A stretch of 64,000 nt of DNA from an uncultured Clostridia bacterium (GTDB lineage Bacteria; Bacillota; Clostridia; Christensenellales; UBA1242), in assembly GCA_934746645.1 (NCBI GenBank), contig CAKVFE010000003.1, positions 1 to 64,000 of the forward strand, given 5' to 3'. The position numbers and the translations under genes are program-made. The first letter of the stretch is position 1; the number at the start of each line of letters is the position of its first letter. The notes beneath the pieces are model-generated. The model made no database searches and was not told where the DNA came from. It saw only the letters and a list, made by a program, of their open reading frames with translations. Positions 33,819-42,169 of the stretch are shown in pieces.

Positions 33819-35282
33819 TTATTTAATCCAAGGTTCTGTTTCGGTAGTTGTATCATCAGATTCTGGTTTTTCAGGAGTGTGACCTTCAGCAAATACACCA
33901 ACAAATTCTGATTTAACATCACTAGCTTGTAAGTCTGTACGATTTAGATAGTAGTTAGCATCACTTGCACCTTCTGGAGTATAAGCAGAGTAGAAATATA
34001 CATTTCTTCCGTCATAGTCAAAGAAAGTATCTGATGTTTTGATTGTCTTGCTATCTGTTTCTACTGTCTTTGCTTCTGGGTTGACAGCAGTAACATCAAT
34101 GTACATTATTGCACCGTTTTCTGTAAAGAATAGGGTAGAACCATATAATCCAATAGGAGATACAGTTGCAGAACCAGTATAAATGGTTTTAATTTCTTGT
34201 TTTTTATTGATAACTGTAACTAAATTAATGTTGTTAGAACTATCAATAGTAACTATTTCGTTACCGATATATTGTGTTGTGTCTTGGTTAAGAATTAATG
34301 TTGAAGAATAACTTCCTCTAGATATTTCAGTTTCTTTGCTAGCAACAAAAGTTTTTTCACTGCTTAATTCGTATTTGCAAAGTACAGATATATCTGAGTT
34401 TGTAGAAGTTGTACGAGTATAATACAAACTATTATTTTTAGCATCAGTAATTGTATATGTGTTACCGTTAGAAGCTACTATTTCTTCTTTTGTATCACCA
34501 AGTTTAACTCTAGCTAAGATGTTGCCACCTAAGTTGCCAAGATTGTCATCTTCAGTGATAGCACGAGTATAATATACATAATTGTTGATACCATCTAATG
34601 TTTTGTTAGCAATCTTGTCTGCAGGAATGTATTTGTCTGTTTTGATAAGTCCTGCTGATGTAGCAGAAGATGTCATAACTATAGTTGTAGGTTTTTTAGC
34701 ATTGGCATTGATTGATACAACTTTGTTGCCGTCAAGCATAACTACATATACAGTATCATCAAGTTCGTACATAGTCCAGTTGGTAGAAGTTAATGTTTGG
34801 TCAGTAGTGTATAATACTTTGTTGCCTGTGCCATTGATATTAACTCTACAAATATTGCTTCTAGCATTTAGTAGATTGCCGTATTCGTCTTTTTGCATAT
34901 TAGGTGTAGCATAATAAATATAATCACCAAATATATAGAAACAAGCATTTTCTGTACCTACGATTTGTGGAACGACAACTTCTGATTTTTCTAGAAAACC
35001 TTCATCAGTATGAGCAATAACATTGTTGGTCATTTTAACTCTGTATATAGCACCAAATAATTGTTTGCCCCATACATTGTCTTTGTCTTTTTCTAGATTT
35101 TGGTATGTCTTAAATCCATTGACATAGTACAAATAATCGCCTTTTACAACAGCCATACCACCATTAGATGTAACAGGGTCGTCTGTATTAGGATTGTCTT
35201 TTAGTCCTTTTTTATCACAACCTGTAAGCAAAACTGTTGTGGATAAAAATAATGTTAATACTAATAATAAAAACTTTTTCAT
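33819..35282 (-). CDS. Lipoprotein with beta-propeller-like repeats
   Basis: The 487-residue protein has a signal peptide ending in the lipobox LLTGC, with Cys22 as the predicted lipid-anchored residue. The rest alternates YxYYxxxx strands such as GDYLYYVNG, DYIYYATPN, NNYVYYTRA and NSLYYTR at roughly 70-90 residue spacing, with Asn/Asp-rich turns, suggesting a propeller like DUF5050 proteins. No enzymatic motif is evident. GGAGA lies before the ATG. It would sit on the outer face of the cell membrane; its role is unknown. Confidence 0.8.
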   Translation of the reverse strand: MKKFLLLVLTLFLSTTVLLTGCDKKGLKDNPNTDDPVTSNGGMAVVKGDYLYYVNGFKTYQNLEKDKDNVWGKQLFGAIYRVKMTNNVIAHTDEGFLEKSEVVVPQIVGTENACFYIFGDYIYYATPNMQKDEYGNLLNARSNICRVNINGTGNKVLYTTDQTLTSTNWTMYELDDTVYVVMLDGNKVVSINANAKKPTTIVMTSSATSAGLIKTDKYIPADKIANKTLDGINNYVYYTRAITEDDNLGNLGGNILARVKLGDTKEEIVASNGNTYTITDAKNNSLYYTRTTSTNSDISVLCKYELSSEKTFVASKETEISRGSYSSTLILNQDTTQYIGNEIVTIDSSNNINLVTVINKKQEIKTIYTGSATVSPIGLYGSTLFFTENGAIMYIDVTAVNPEAKTVETDSKTIKTSDTFFDYDGRNVYFYSAYTPEGASDANYYLNRTDLQASDVKSEFVGVFAEGHTPEKPESDDTTTETEPWIK

Positions 35283-35606
35283 TTCTTCTCCGAAATTAAT
35301 ATATTTTAACTACAATAGATATTATCAAAATAAATATATATAGTCAATTAATATGCTAAAACTAAGCCATTCTATTTTAGCAGTAAATCAAAAAAAAATC
35401 ATTTATTTTGTAACAATTATTTACTTTAATTTATATATATAAACCATTTAAAACTCCATTTTATTAATATTAATCAATATTTGATAATTATTTTTTTTAA
35501 GATTATTAAAAATCTGTATCAAAAATATTACATTTAATAAAAAATTGCTAGATTGTACTCAATCATAGCAATTAATGATGTTTAATATTTAAATAAAATA
35601 TAACAA
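35283..35606. other. AT-rich intergenic region
   Basis: About 320 bases between two leftward genes, probably holding the lipoprotein promoter at its left. The sequence near 35547-35573 (TTGCTAGATTGTACTCAATCATAGCAA) folds weakly as TTGCTA...TAGCAA and may be a terminator of the gene starting at 36611. I see no coding frame. Confidence 0.5.
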
Positions 35607-36611
35607 CTAAATAGCGTCTACTTCTATACTTTCGCCAGTCATTGCATCTTGGTACATAACCCAATAACCTTCTTCTGTAGGATTGTTGATGTCAGTAGGA
35701 AGCCATTGACTATAAGTATCTAGACCATTAGGAGCTATTTCGCTGTATTGCCCCGGTACACCATAACAAATATATTTAAGAGTAATATCTTCATATATCA
35801 ATCCTAAAACATAATAGTTACCATTGTTTTCATAGTCTATTTTTACCCATTTGCTGTTAGGAATAAGAGATTCTAAGTTGGTTTCAGCAGGGTATTTGTT
35901 AAACAAATCTTCCACTTGTTCGCTTATAGCTTCATAAAAAGTACTATTGTCAGGTAGTATTGTGTTTTCCATTTCTTGGTCAATAATATTTTTTGAAGTT
36001 AGTACTTTTGATATTCCTTCGCCTTTTTGTGGATAGGCAGGGGTAGGCTCTGAGTATGGTTCAAAAATATCGTCAGTGATATTTTCATTGATTGTGTCTT
36101 CTAGTTCTTCATCAGAAGTTTCAAACAAATCTTCATTGATGTCTTCGTTGGCACTAGAATTAAACGAATTAATTTTGTCGTCAAACATTGGACTTAAATC
36201 AATACTTTTTTCATATTTTTCGTTTATAGTTGTTTTGTTGTCTTGTTTTAAAATATTAAGATTGTCGACAATTTCGTTTTTCAATTCGTTCTTGCTATCG
36301 CTACCCCAAATAAGTGGAATTACCTTTGTAGGTTCATCTTCAACCAATACACAACTAATATTTTCGTTTAGGTCAATATTATTTAATTTAAAATTGTATG
36401 TGTTATTGTTGATTAAATTTATATTTTGTTTAAATACTTGTTTGTTGTTTTGTGCAAGTCCTAATACTAGATTGGGTTTGCTTGTGATGTTAAAGGTCTT
36501 TAATGTTCCATAAGTACTATTGCCGTCTTTCGCCAAAGTCAATATTGCACTTCCATTAAAATTATTGTTTTGGGAGTTGTTGAGTACTATGGTCTTTTTA
36601 AATGTTGTCAT
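35607..36611 (-). CDS. Two-domain protein of unknown function beside spo0A
   Basis: The 334-residue protein starts at ATG 36611, with GGAGGAAC immediately upstream; a 30-nt longer frame lacks a signal. Residues 1-110 are a beta-rich module (TFKKTIVLN, SAILTLAK, GTLKTFNIT, LVLGLAQNN, ISCVLVE). An acidic disordered linker follows (about 110-210), then a conserved-looking domain (about 210-334) with FYEAISEQVEDLFNKYP, LIPNSKWVKIDY, YICYGVPGQYS and GYWVMYQDA. I recall the C-terminal pattern from uncharacterised clostridial proteins, but have no function. No signal peptide is present, so it is probably cytoplasmic or in the forespore. Confidence 0.75.
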   Translation of the reverse strand: MTTFKKTIVLNNSQNNNFNGSAILTLAKDGNSTYGTLKTFNITSKPNLVLGLAQNNKQVFKQNINLINNNTYNFKLNNIDLNENISCVLVEDEPTKVIPLIWGSDSKNELKNEIVDNLNILKQDNKTTINEKYEKSIDLSPMFDDKINSFNSSANEDINEDLFETSDEELEDTINENITDDIFEPYSEPTPAYPQKGEGISKVLTSKNIIDQEMENTILPDNSTFYEAISEQVEDLFNKYPAETNLESLIPNSKWVKIDYENNGNYYVLGLIYEDITLKYICYGVPGQYSEIAPNGLDTYSQWLPTDINNPTEEGYWVMYQDAMTGESIEVDAI

Positions 36612-37043
36612 TGTTCCTCCAATATGTAAAAATTGATACATATATTTTATATTAATAATTCGTGTAAAAGTTTAATATACAATGGGTGATTATAACTTTA
36701 TTTGTAAATTTAGGTCGATTGTATATGTAAAATAATTAATAACATCGGAAGTTGTCAGCAGTTGGTCTAACTTAATATTAGTAAGCAATTAATGCGATTA
36801 ATGTATTGTATTATGGTTTAAGGGTGTATTAATACTAAAGTTATAAAACTATGTTGGATACAAAATATTAATAAAACCTATGATATTAAAAAATAAGTAT
36901 AATTTTTACAATGTGGTATTTAAAACTATATAAAAATGGCTTTATTATTAAATTTTCTTATAGTTATTAAAAATCCATTTTTTTTGTATATAAACCTATT
37001 TTTTCTTATAAAAGATTGCGATTTAAATTAAATATTAAATATT

Positions 37044-37050
37044 TTCGACA
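37044..37050 (-). promoter_or_regulatory. 0A box (Spo0A binding site) upstream of spo0A
   Basis: TTCGACA on the plus strand is TGTCGAA on the minus strand, the exact 0A-box core; the context AATTGTCGAAAAT also fits the extended consensus. It is about 84 bp upstream of the spo0A -10, so autoregulation is plausible. Confidence 0.6.
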
Positions 37051-37130
37051 ATTTATATGTAAATACATTTTTTATCACTGTTATGTTTCAAAATATTTGC
37101 AACTATTTATATGGAGATACAGTTTGGCAA

Positions 37131-37139
37131 TGCTATAAT
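37131..37139 (+). promoter_or_regulatory. Extended -10 promoter of spo0A
   Basis: TGCTATAAT at 37131-37139 with no good -35, typical of an activator-assisted or extended -10 promoter. Transcription should start near 37146. Confidence 0.65.
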
Positions 37140-37140
37140 T

Positions 37141-37177
37141 TTTATTGTTCACTGAGGCGAAAAAGTGGAACAATAAA
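37141..37177 (+). promoter_or_regulatory. Start-site hairpin before spo0A
   Basis: TTTATTGTTCACT (37141-37153) pairs with AGTGGAACAATAAA (37164-37177) with one bulged base, enclosing GAGGCGAAAA. The GGAG ribosome binding site follows a few nt later. As DNA it could be an operator at the start site; as RNA, a 5' stabilising or regulatory stem. Confidence 0.5.
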
Positions 37178-37194
37178 TATTTATGGAGATAATA

Positions 37195-37974
37195 ATGGGA
37201 AATTTTGAACAAACAAAGATTGTGCTTGTAGACAACAACGAACAAATGCGTACAAGTATCAAACAACAAATGGGGGAAGAAGTAAAAATAGTCGCTGATT
37301 TTTCAGACGCAATATCAGCACTTAATTATATAAAGGATAATGAAGTTGATGTTATCATCACAGATATAGTTTTACCTAATATTGATGGATACGAATTTAT
37401 GGAAGCTATCAACAAGCAAGGTCTGGCCAACAAACCAAAAATTTTGGTGTTGTCTGCACTAAGCAATGACAACTTTATTAATAAAGCATTACAATATGGT
37501 GCTGATTATTATATGATAAAACCTTGTGATGTTAATTTGTTAAAACAAAGAGTAAACGAACTTAAAAATACACCAATTATGGTAGAAAAACAAAATAATG
37601 ATATAAAAAGTGTTAAACCTAGGAATAGACAATTGGAAGAAAAGATAACCAATATATTTATAACTGTTGGTATACCAGCACATATTAAAGGTTATCAATT
37701 CTTGCGTGAAGCAATAAAAATGGCTATTGACAATCCAGAAATTATCAATAGCATTACAAAAAAGTTGTATCCAAGCATCGCTGAAAGATTTGAAACAACA
37801 GCATCAAAAGTTGAAAGAGCAATTAGACACGCTATTGAAGTTGCTTGGAACAGAGGAAAGATTGAAAATATTAATGCTTTATTTGGTATTAGAGTATATT
37901 CTAACAATGAAAAACCAACAAATGGCGAATTTATAGCACTAGTTGCAGATAAAATGTTGATTGAAGGAGCATAA
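37195..37974 (+). CDS. spo0A: Stage 0 sporulation response regulator Spo0A
   Basis: Spo0A is the master regulator of sporulation entry. The 259-residue protein has an N-terminal receiver with DNNEQ, the phosphorylation site in VIITDIVLPNIDG (Asp at about residue 56) and a lysine in MIKPCD, and a C-terminal DNA-binding domain with GIPAHIKGYQFLREA and VERAIRHAIEVAWNRG, the Spo0A hallmark. The longest frame starts at ATG 37183, but that codon overlaps GGAG; ATG 37195 fits. It is preceded by an extended -10 and a 0A box. The two glycines and DNA-binding helices look intact, so it should be functional. Confidence 0.97.
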   Translation: MGNFEQTKIVLVDNNEQMRTSIKQQMGEEVKIVADFSDAISALNYIKDNEVDVIITDIVLPNIDGYEFMEAINKQGLANKPKILVLSALSNDNFINKALQYGADYYMIKPCDVNLLKQRVNELKNTPIMVEKQNNDIKSVKPRNRQLEEKITNIFITVGIPAHIKGYQFLREAIKMAIDNPEIINSITKKLYPSIAERFETTASKVERAIRHAIEVAWNRGKIENINALFGIRVYSNNEKPTNGEFIALVADKMLIEGA

Positions 37975-38014
37975 TATTTTTGTAAGATTAGTCCAAATTT
38001 ATGATTAAAAATTG

Positions 38015-38043
38015 TTTACAAGACCATAATATCTAATTATAAT
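38015..38043 (+). promoter_or_regulatory. Promoter of the acidic zinc-ribbon gene
   Basis: TTTACA (38015-38020), 17 bp, TATAAT (38038-38043). The leader forms an imperfect hairpin (about 38046-38057 with 38080-38092) just before the AGGAG. Confidence 0.7.
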
Positions 38044-38114
38044 ATATTAGCGTTAATGAGATGTGCTTGCATATACTTATTAAACACTAATATTTATTAG
38101 GAGAACATGGAATT

Positions 38115-38660
38115 ATGGTTAAAAAACAAACCTATATAAAATGTCCAAGATGTGAACTTAATTATATTTTGAAAAAAGACAAATATTGTGATGTTTGCAA
38201 ACAGGAAATGAAAGCTGGCGCTATTGATGATGACGATTTGGAAATATATGATGACGAACTAGAACTATGTCCTGTTTGTCATGTTAATTATATTAATGAA
38301 GGCGAAACAATGTGTGCATCTTGCTTAGAAGAAAGTTTGGCTATCAATAAAGAAGATGAAGAACCAGACTGGCGTGAATATGTTGATAAAGATGATGAAG
38401 ATGATGATCTTGACTTGTTGCCAACTAATGACGATGAAGAAGAAATCGATGAAGAACTTGATTCAACATTTGCAAAAGACTTAGATGCTGACTTTAAAGA
38501 CGACTTTGATGATGTAGAAGATCTTGACGAAGAACTTGATGATGATCTTGATGACATTGATTTGGATATGGACGATTCAGATTATGATGAAGACGAAGAA
38601 GATGAAGACGACTACAAAGACGAAGATGACGATAAAGAAGACGAAGACGACGAAGAATAA
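38115..38660 (+). CDS. Double zinc-ribbon protein with a long acidic tail
   Basis: The 181-residue protein has two four-cysteine knuckles: CPRC with CDVC (about residues 10-30) and CPVC with CASC (about 52-74). The second ~100 residues are almost entirely Asp/Glu, like the tail of the RNA polymerase delta subunit RpoE, although no delta HARE domain is present. Such a protein could bind RNA polymerase, nucleic acid or basic proteins; this is inference. AGGAG is 11 nt from this ATG and 3 nt from an out-of-frame ATG at 38107 that opens only 10 codons. It has its own promoter and terminator. Confidence 0.8.
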   Translation: MVKKQTYIKCPRCELNYILKKDKYCDVCKQEMKAGAIDDDDLEIYDDELELCPVCHVNYINEGETMCASCLEESLAINKEDEEPDWREYVDKDDEDDDLDLLPTNDDEEEIDEELDSTFAKDLDADFKDDFDDVEDLDEELDDDLDDIDLDMDDSDYDEDEEDEDDYKDEDDDKEDEDDEE

Positions 38661-38666
38661 TATCTT

Positions 38667-38698
38667 AAACACTTAACCTTATGGTTGAGTGTTTTTTT
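38667..38698 (+). terminator. Terminator of the acidic zinc-ribbon gene
   Basis: A 12-bp stem with one G-U pair (38667-38678 with 38683-38694) followed by T. Confidence 0.8.
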
Positions 38699-38776
38699 GT
38701 TATATTGATGTCAATGTAATATTTTTTTATTTTTGGGCAATAATAGTATTAATACAAAATTGAAGGTGGAATAATA

Positions 38777-39019
38777 TTGATATCAAGTGCAGAAAAATTA
38801 CAAAATGTAAAAGAAGAAATAATGAACCTTAAAGGTAAAGATATAAGACTTACTGTTAATAAGGGAAGAAAGAAGATAGTTAAATTTTGTGGGATAATAG
38901 AAAATGTTTATCCTAGTATGTTTATAATTAAGCCTATGGAAAATGTTGACTTAGAGCGTACAAGCTTTTCATATAATGATGTATTGTGTGGAGATATAAG
39001 TTACAAAACAATTCAATAA
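38777..39019 (+). CDS. veg: Veg family protein
   Basis: The 80-residue protein matches Veg/DUF1021: an N-terminal helix, then VNKGRKKIVKFCGIIENVYPSMF (about residues 27-49), the SH3-like core of the family, and SFSYNDVLCGDI. In Bacillus Veg affects biofilm formation and spore germination. The start is TTG, with AAGGTGGA upstream. A terminator follows. Confidence 0.9.
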   Translation: MISSAEKLQNVKEEIMNLKGKDIRLTVNKGRKKIVKFCGIIENVYPSMFIIKPMENVDLERTSFSYNDVLCGDISYKTIQ

Positions 39020-39040
39020 TAAGACAAAACAAAAAAATAA

Positions 39041-39077
39041 AATGTGATAACTTTTAAAAAGTTGTCATATTTTTTTT
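39041..39077 (+). terminator. Terminator of veg
   Basis: ATGTGATAACTTTT pairs with AAAAGTTGTCATAT (two G-U pairs), followed by a T run. Confidence 0.75.
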
Positions 39078-39126
39078 ATTAGTTAAGTAGAATGTTAATG
39101 TTAAAACAAAAATCGGGGGATTATTT

Positions 39127-40659
39127 ATGGCGATAGAACCAAAGTTTGAAAGGGTAGTTAGTTCCGAACGAATTAAACTTGGTGTGACCCAAGCAGTTAT
39201 TGAATGTAGACTACCTGCAAATGATGAAAGCGAAATTAGAAAAGTTTTGTGTGCCAATGCCAAAAGTTTTATTACATATAGTGAAGCAGTTGATAAAGAT
39301 ATCAATTTTAGTGGCAATGTAAATTTTCAAGTTATATATGAAAATGCACAGGGCGAAAGCAATGGACTAGATTATACTGCAGATTTTAAAGAAAAATATT
39401 ATAGTGATGCTATGTGCTCAGGTTCAACACCTATTGTTACTAGTAGTGTAGTAGATGTCAATACTACTATTAATGGCAATGATATAAAAGTTGTAGCTAT
39501 TGTCGAAATTACTGTAGAAATTATTAAAAGTGTCGAACTTAATGCGCTTACTTATGTAAATGGAGATAATGTATATACCAATACTACTAATCTAAAAACA
39601 TATAATTATATAGGTGCATTAAACAACAAATTTGAAAATAATTATGATATAGAAATCAAAGACAATGTGCTAAGAGTGTTGGAAGTTTCTTGTTCTCCAT
39701 ATATTGAAAGTGTTACTGCTATGGAAAAATATGCAGTGGTAGCAGGTGGTGCTAATATTGATATTTGCTATGTAACAAGTGGCGAACAAAATGTTTTAAG
39801 AACTCAACAAGTAAAAGTAGATTTTAGTCAAGAAGTTGCTTTAGAACAATTATTAGAAACAAGTTGTATCCAAAGTATGCTTGATATCAATAATTCTGAT
39901 ATAAAGATAACAACTAACATTGATACTGATTTTGCTGTAGTCAATCTTAATATTCCTTATGAATATACAGGTTATGCTTTCAATCCTAACGAACTTGAAG
40001 TTGTTGATGATGCGTTCTCAACTGACAATTATTTAAAAGTTTGCACTGAGTCATTTAATACTTTAGTATGTGGTGGACATTTAAATTTTGAAAGTAAAGT
40101 GTCTGGAAGTGTTGAAAGTGAAGATAATGCTATAGATGAAGTATTGGGTACTTGTTGCAATACTGTTACAGTAGCTTCAACATTTGTTGATGATGGTATG
40201 CTTACACTAGAAGGTGTCGCAAGTACTACTGTATTGTATCTTAATAAAGAAACCAATAATACATATTCAATGTTAGTTGAAATGCCATTCTCGCTAAAAG
40301 AAAATGTAGAAGGCGATTATGATTATACTCCTATTGTTAATGTTTCGTTGGGCGAAATAACAGCAAAAGCTAAGCGTGGTAAGGATATAGAAGTAAGTGC
40401 AACATTGTTTGTATATGCTGACTTATATACTGTTAGTCCAGAAGCTGTAATCACTGATATTACCGAAACCGAAGAAAAACAAGATAATATGAGTGTGTTG
40501 ACAATATATATTGTTAAACCTAATGAAACAATTTGGGAAATTTCAAAATTGCTAAATATTAATCCTGATAGTCTATTAGAACAAAATCCTAATGTAGAAC
40601 TTCCATTGGTTGGAGGAGAAAAGTTGGTTGTTTATAGACAAAAAGAAGTTTTATTTTAA
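39127..40659 (+). CDS. SPOCS-domain and LysM protein, SipL-like
   Basis: The 510-residue protein has repeated SPOCS/DUF3794 modules (three beta-rich units in residues about 1-440, with conserved patterns such as VVAGGANIDICYVT) and a C-terminal LysM domain (about 459-505, IYIVKPNETIWEISKLLNINPDSLLEQNP). This is the layout of SipL of Clostridioides, which binds SpoIVA and tethers the spore coat to the forespore outer membrane. No signal peptide is present, as expected for a mother-cell coat protein. SpoIVA itself is outside the window. GGGG lies before the ATG. Confidence 0.9.
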   Translation: MAIEPKFERVVSSERIKLGVTQAVIECRLPANDESEIRKVLCANAKSFITYSEAVDKDINFSGNVNFQVIYENAQGESNGLDYTADFKEKYYSDAMCSGSTPIVTSSVVDVNTTINGNDIKVVAIVEITVEIIKSVELNALTYVNGDNVYTNTTNLKTYNYIGALNNKFENNYDIEIKDNVLRVLEVSCSPYIESVTAMEKYAVVAGGANIDICYVTSGEQNVLRTQQVKVDFSQEVALEQLLETSCIQSMLDINNSDIKITTNIDTDFAVVNLNIPYEYTGYAFNPNELEVVDDAFSTDNYLKVCTESFNTLVCGGHLNFESKVSGSVESEDNAIDEVLGTCCNTVTVASTFVDDGMLTLEGVASTTVLYLNKETNNTYSMLVEMPFSLKENVEGDYDYTPIVNVSLGEITAKAKRGKDIEVSATLFVYADLYTVSPEAVITDITETEEKQDNMSVLTIYIVKPNETIWEISKLLNINPDSLLEQNPNVELPLVGGEKLVVYRQKEVLF

Positions 40660-40682
40660 TTAGTTATCGCCATTAATCTACC

Positions 40683-40717
40683 AAAAAGGCTAAAGCATAA
40701 GCTTTAGTCCTTTTTTA
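40683..40717 (+). terminator. Terminator of the SipL-like gene
   Basis: CTAAAGC (40690-40696) pairs with GCTTTAG (40701-40707); outer GG pairs with CC around one bulged T, followed by a T run. Confidence 0.8.
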
Positions 40718-40931
40718 TTTTTTATCTATTATTTTTTTTAGAAAAAGATATATGTATAAAAGATAACAAGGGTATCTAAATAATTAGAAGTGATTGTAAA
40801 TATGTAATATTGGTTATTATGATATCTATAACTTAAAATTATCAATTAAAACACTTTTTTCTACAATTATTGTTGCTTATATGCTATTTGATTTGAGAAG
40901 ACTTAAATAATAAATTATTGGAGTGAGGAAA

Positions 40932-41459
40932 GTGAAGAAAATAATAATGCTATTAGTAATGATTTTGTCTGCAACTATGCTATGTGCATGCAATAATCAA
41001 TCATCTAGTCAAGAACAATACCTTCGTATACATATAAGAGCAAATAGTAATCTAACAACTGATCAGAATATAAAGTACAAAATAAAAGATGAATTGGTAA
41101 AATATTTAACTCCATTGGTGGTAGAATGTGAAAGTTTTGATAGCGTTGTTGATATGGTAGAAACTCATAAAAAAGATATGGAAAATATCTGTGATGATAT
41201 ATTAAGTGACAATGGTTTTAGTTATACATCTAAAGTCAGTCTTAATGAAGAATATTTTCCAACTAGAGCGTATGGAGAATATGTGTTAGAATCCAACTTT
41301 TATGATGCTATCATTGTTGAATTGGGAGAAGCTATAGGGGATAACTGGTGGTGTGTTGTATATCCTCCATTGTGCTTTGTTGAAGCTAAACAATTGGATA
41401 CCAACAACATTGTGTATAAAAGCAAATTGTTGGAGATAATACGCAAATTCTTTGATTAA
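40932..41459 (+). CDS. spoIIR: Stage II sporulation protein R
   Basis: SpoIIR is the forespore-made signal that triggers SpoIIGA to process pro-sigma-E in the mother cell. The 175-residue protein has an N-terminal hydrophobic segment, the family signature LRIHIRANSN (about residues 31-40) and NWWCVVYPPLCF (about 138-149). The segment ends in MLCAC, which reads as a lipobox and is unusual. The start chosen is GTG 40932; GTG 40923 lies in the GGAG. SpoIIR, SleB and YpeB lie together here. Confidence 0.93.
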   Translation: MKKIIMLLVMILSATMLCACNNQSSSQEQYLRIHIRANSNLTTDQNIKYKIKDELVKYLTPLVVECESFDSVVDMVETHKKDMENICDDILSDNGFSYTSKVSLNEEYFPTRAYGEYVLESNFYDAIIVELGEAIGDNWWCVVYPPLCFVEAKQLDTNNIVYKSKLLEIIRKFFD

Positions 41460-41500
41460 TTGTCAAAAAGTGGTCAACAATTAACAAAAAAGGAGTGTTT

Positions 41501-42160
41501 ATGGTAAAAAGATTGTTAATTCCAATTATGATGATTTGTATTTCTGTATTAAGTATAATTGGATTTTGTATATATAATACATTTTTTAAAAGTTCTGTTA
41601 TGGAAGTAAGTGCTTATGCTCCAGATATGTATGAAGTTCAAAGAAGATTGAAAGATTGGGGCTATTATGATGGTGCTATCAATGGCACTAATGATTATGC
41701 GACTCAACAAGCTGTACGATACTTTCAAAGGGTACACGGTATAGCCGAAACTGGTGAAGTTGATTATGCTACAGCACAGGCAATAGGCGTTAGTCTTAAC
41801 TCTCAAAACTCTAATGATTTGTACTTATTGGCTAAGTGTATTCACGCTGAAGCTAGAGGAGAGATATATGTAGGTAAAGTGGCAGTTGGAGCTGTAATAC
41901 TTAATAGAGTTGCTAGTCCTGATTTTCCTAATACAATCTATGGTGTAATATATCAGCCGTGGGCGTTTACTGCTGTGCATGATGGACAAATTAATCTAGA
42001 ACCAGATGCCGAAGCTTATCAAGCTGCACAAGATGCACTTAGTGGTTGGGACCCAAGTTATGGAAGTTTGTATTACTTCAATCCCAACACAGCTACTTCT
42101 AGTTGGATATGGTCCCGTACTCAAACAGTAACTATTGGTGGACATATTTTTTGCATATAG
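41501..42160 (+). CDS. sleB: Spore cortex-lytic enzyme SleB
   Basis: SleB is a lytic transglycosylase that breaks spore cortex peptidoglycan in germination. The 219-residue protein has a signal peptide or anchor (about residues 3-25), a PG_binding_1 domain (about 43-100, VQRRLKDWGYYDG and YFQRVHGI), and the Hydrolase_2 catalytic domain with HAEARGE (catalytic Glu) and GAVILNRVASP. AAGGAG precedes ATG 41501; the 6-nt longer GTG form overlaps it. Lies directly upstream of ypeB, its usual partner. Confidence 0.95.
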   Translation: MVKRLLIPIMMICISVLSIIGFCIYNTFFKSSVMEVSAYAPDMYEVQRRLKDWGYYDGAINGTNDYATQQAVRYFQRVHGIAETGEVDYATAQAIGVSLNSQNSNDLYLLAKCIHAEARGEIYVGKVAVGAVILNRVASPDFPNTIYGVIYQPWAFTAVHDGQINLEPDAEAYQAAQDALSGWDPSYGSLYYFNPNTATSSWIWSRTQTVTIGGHIFCI

Positions 42161-42169
42161 GGAGAGAGT

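Larger units (their letters stand above)
36612..37194. other. Divergent regulatory region of spo0A
   Basis: About 580 bases with no convincing gene. It contains the spo0A extended -10, a consensus 0A box at 37044-37050 and a strong hairpin at 37141-37177, and should also hold the leftward promoter of the gene starting at 36611. The stretch 36700-37030 shows nothing I can assign. Confidence 0.6.

Noticed and set aside
38107..38139. 10-codon mini-ORF overlapping the start of the zinc-ribbon gene
   Set aside because: The ATG is only about 3 nt from AGGAG, too close for good initiation; kept only as a remark in a finding.
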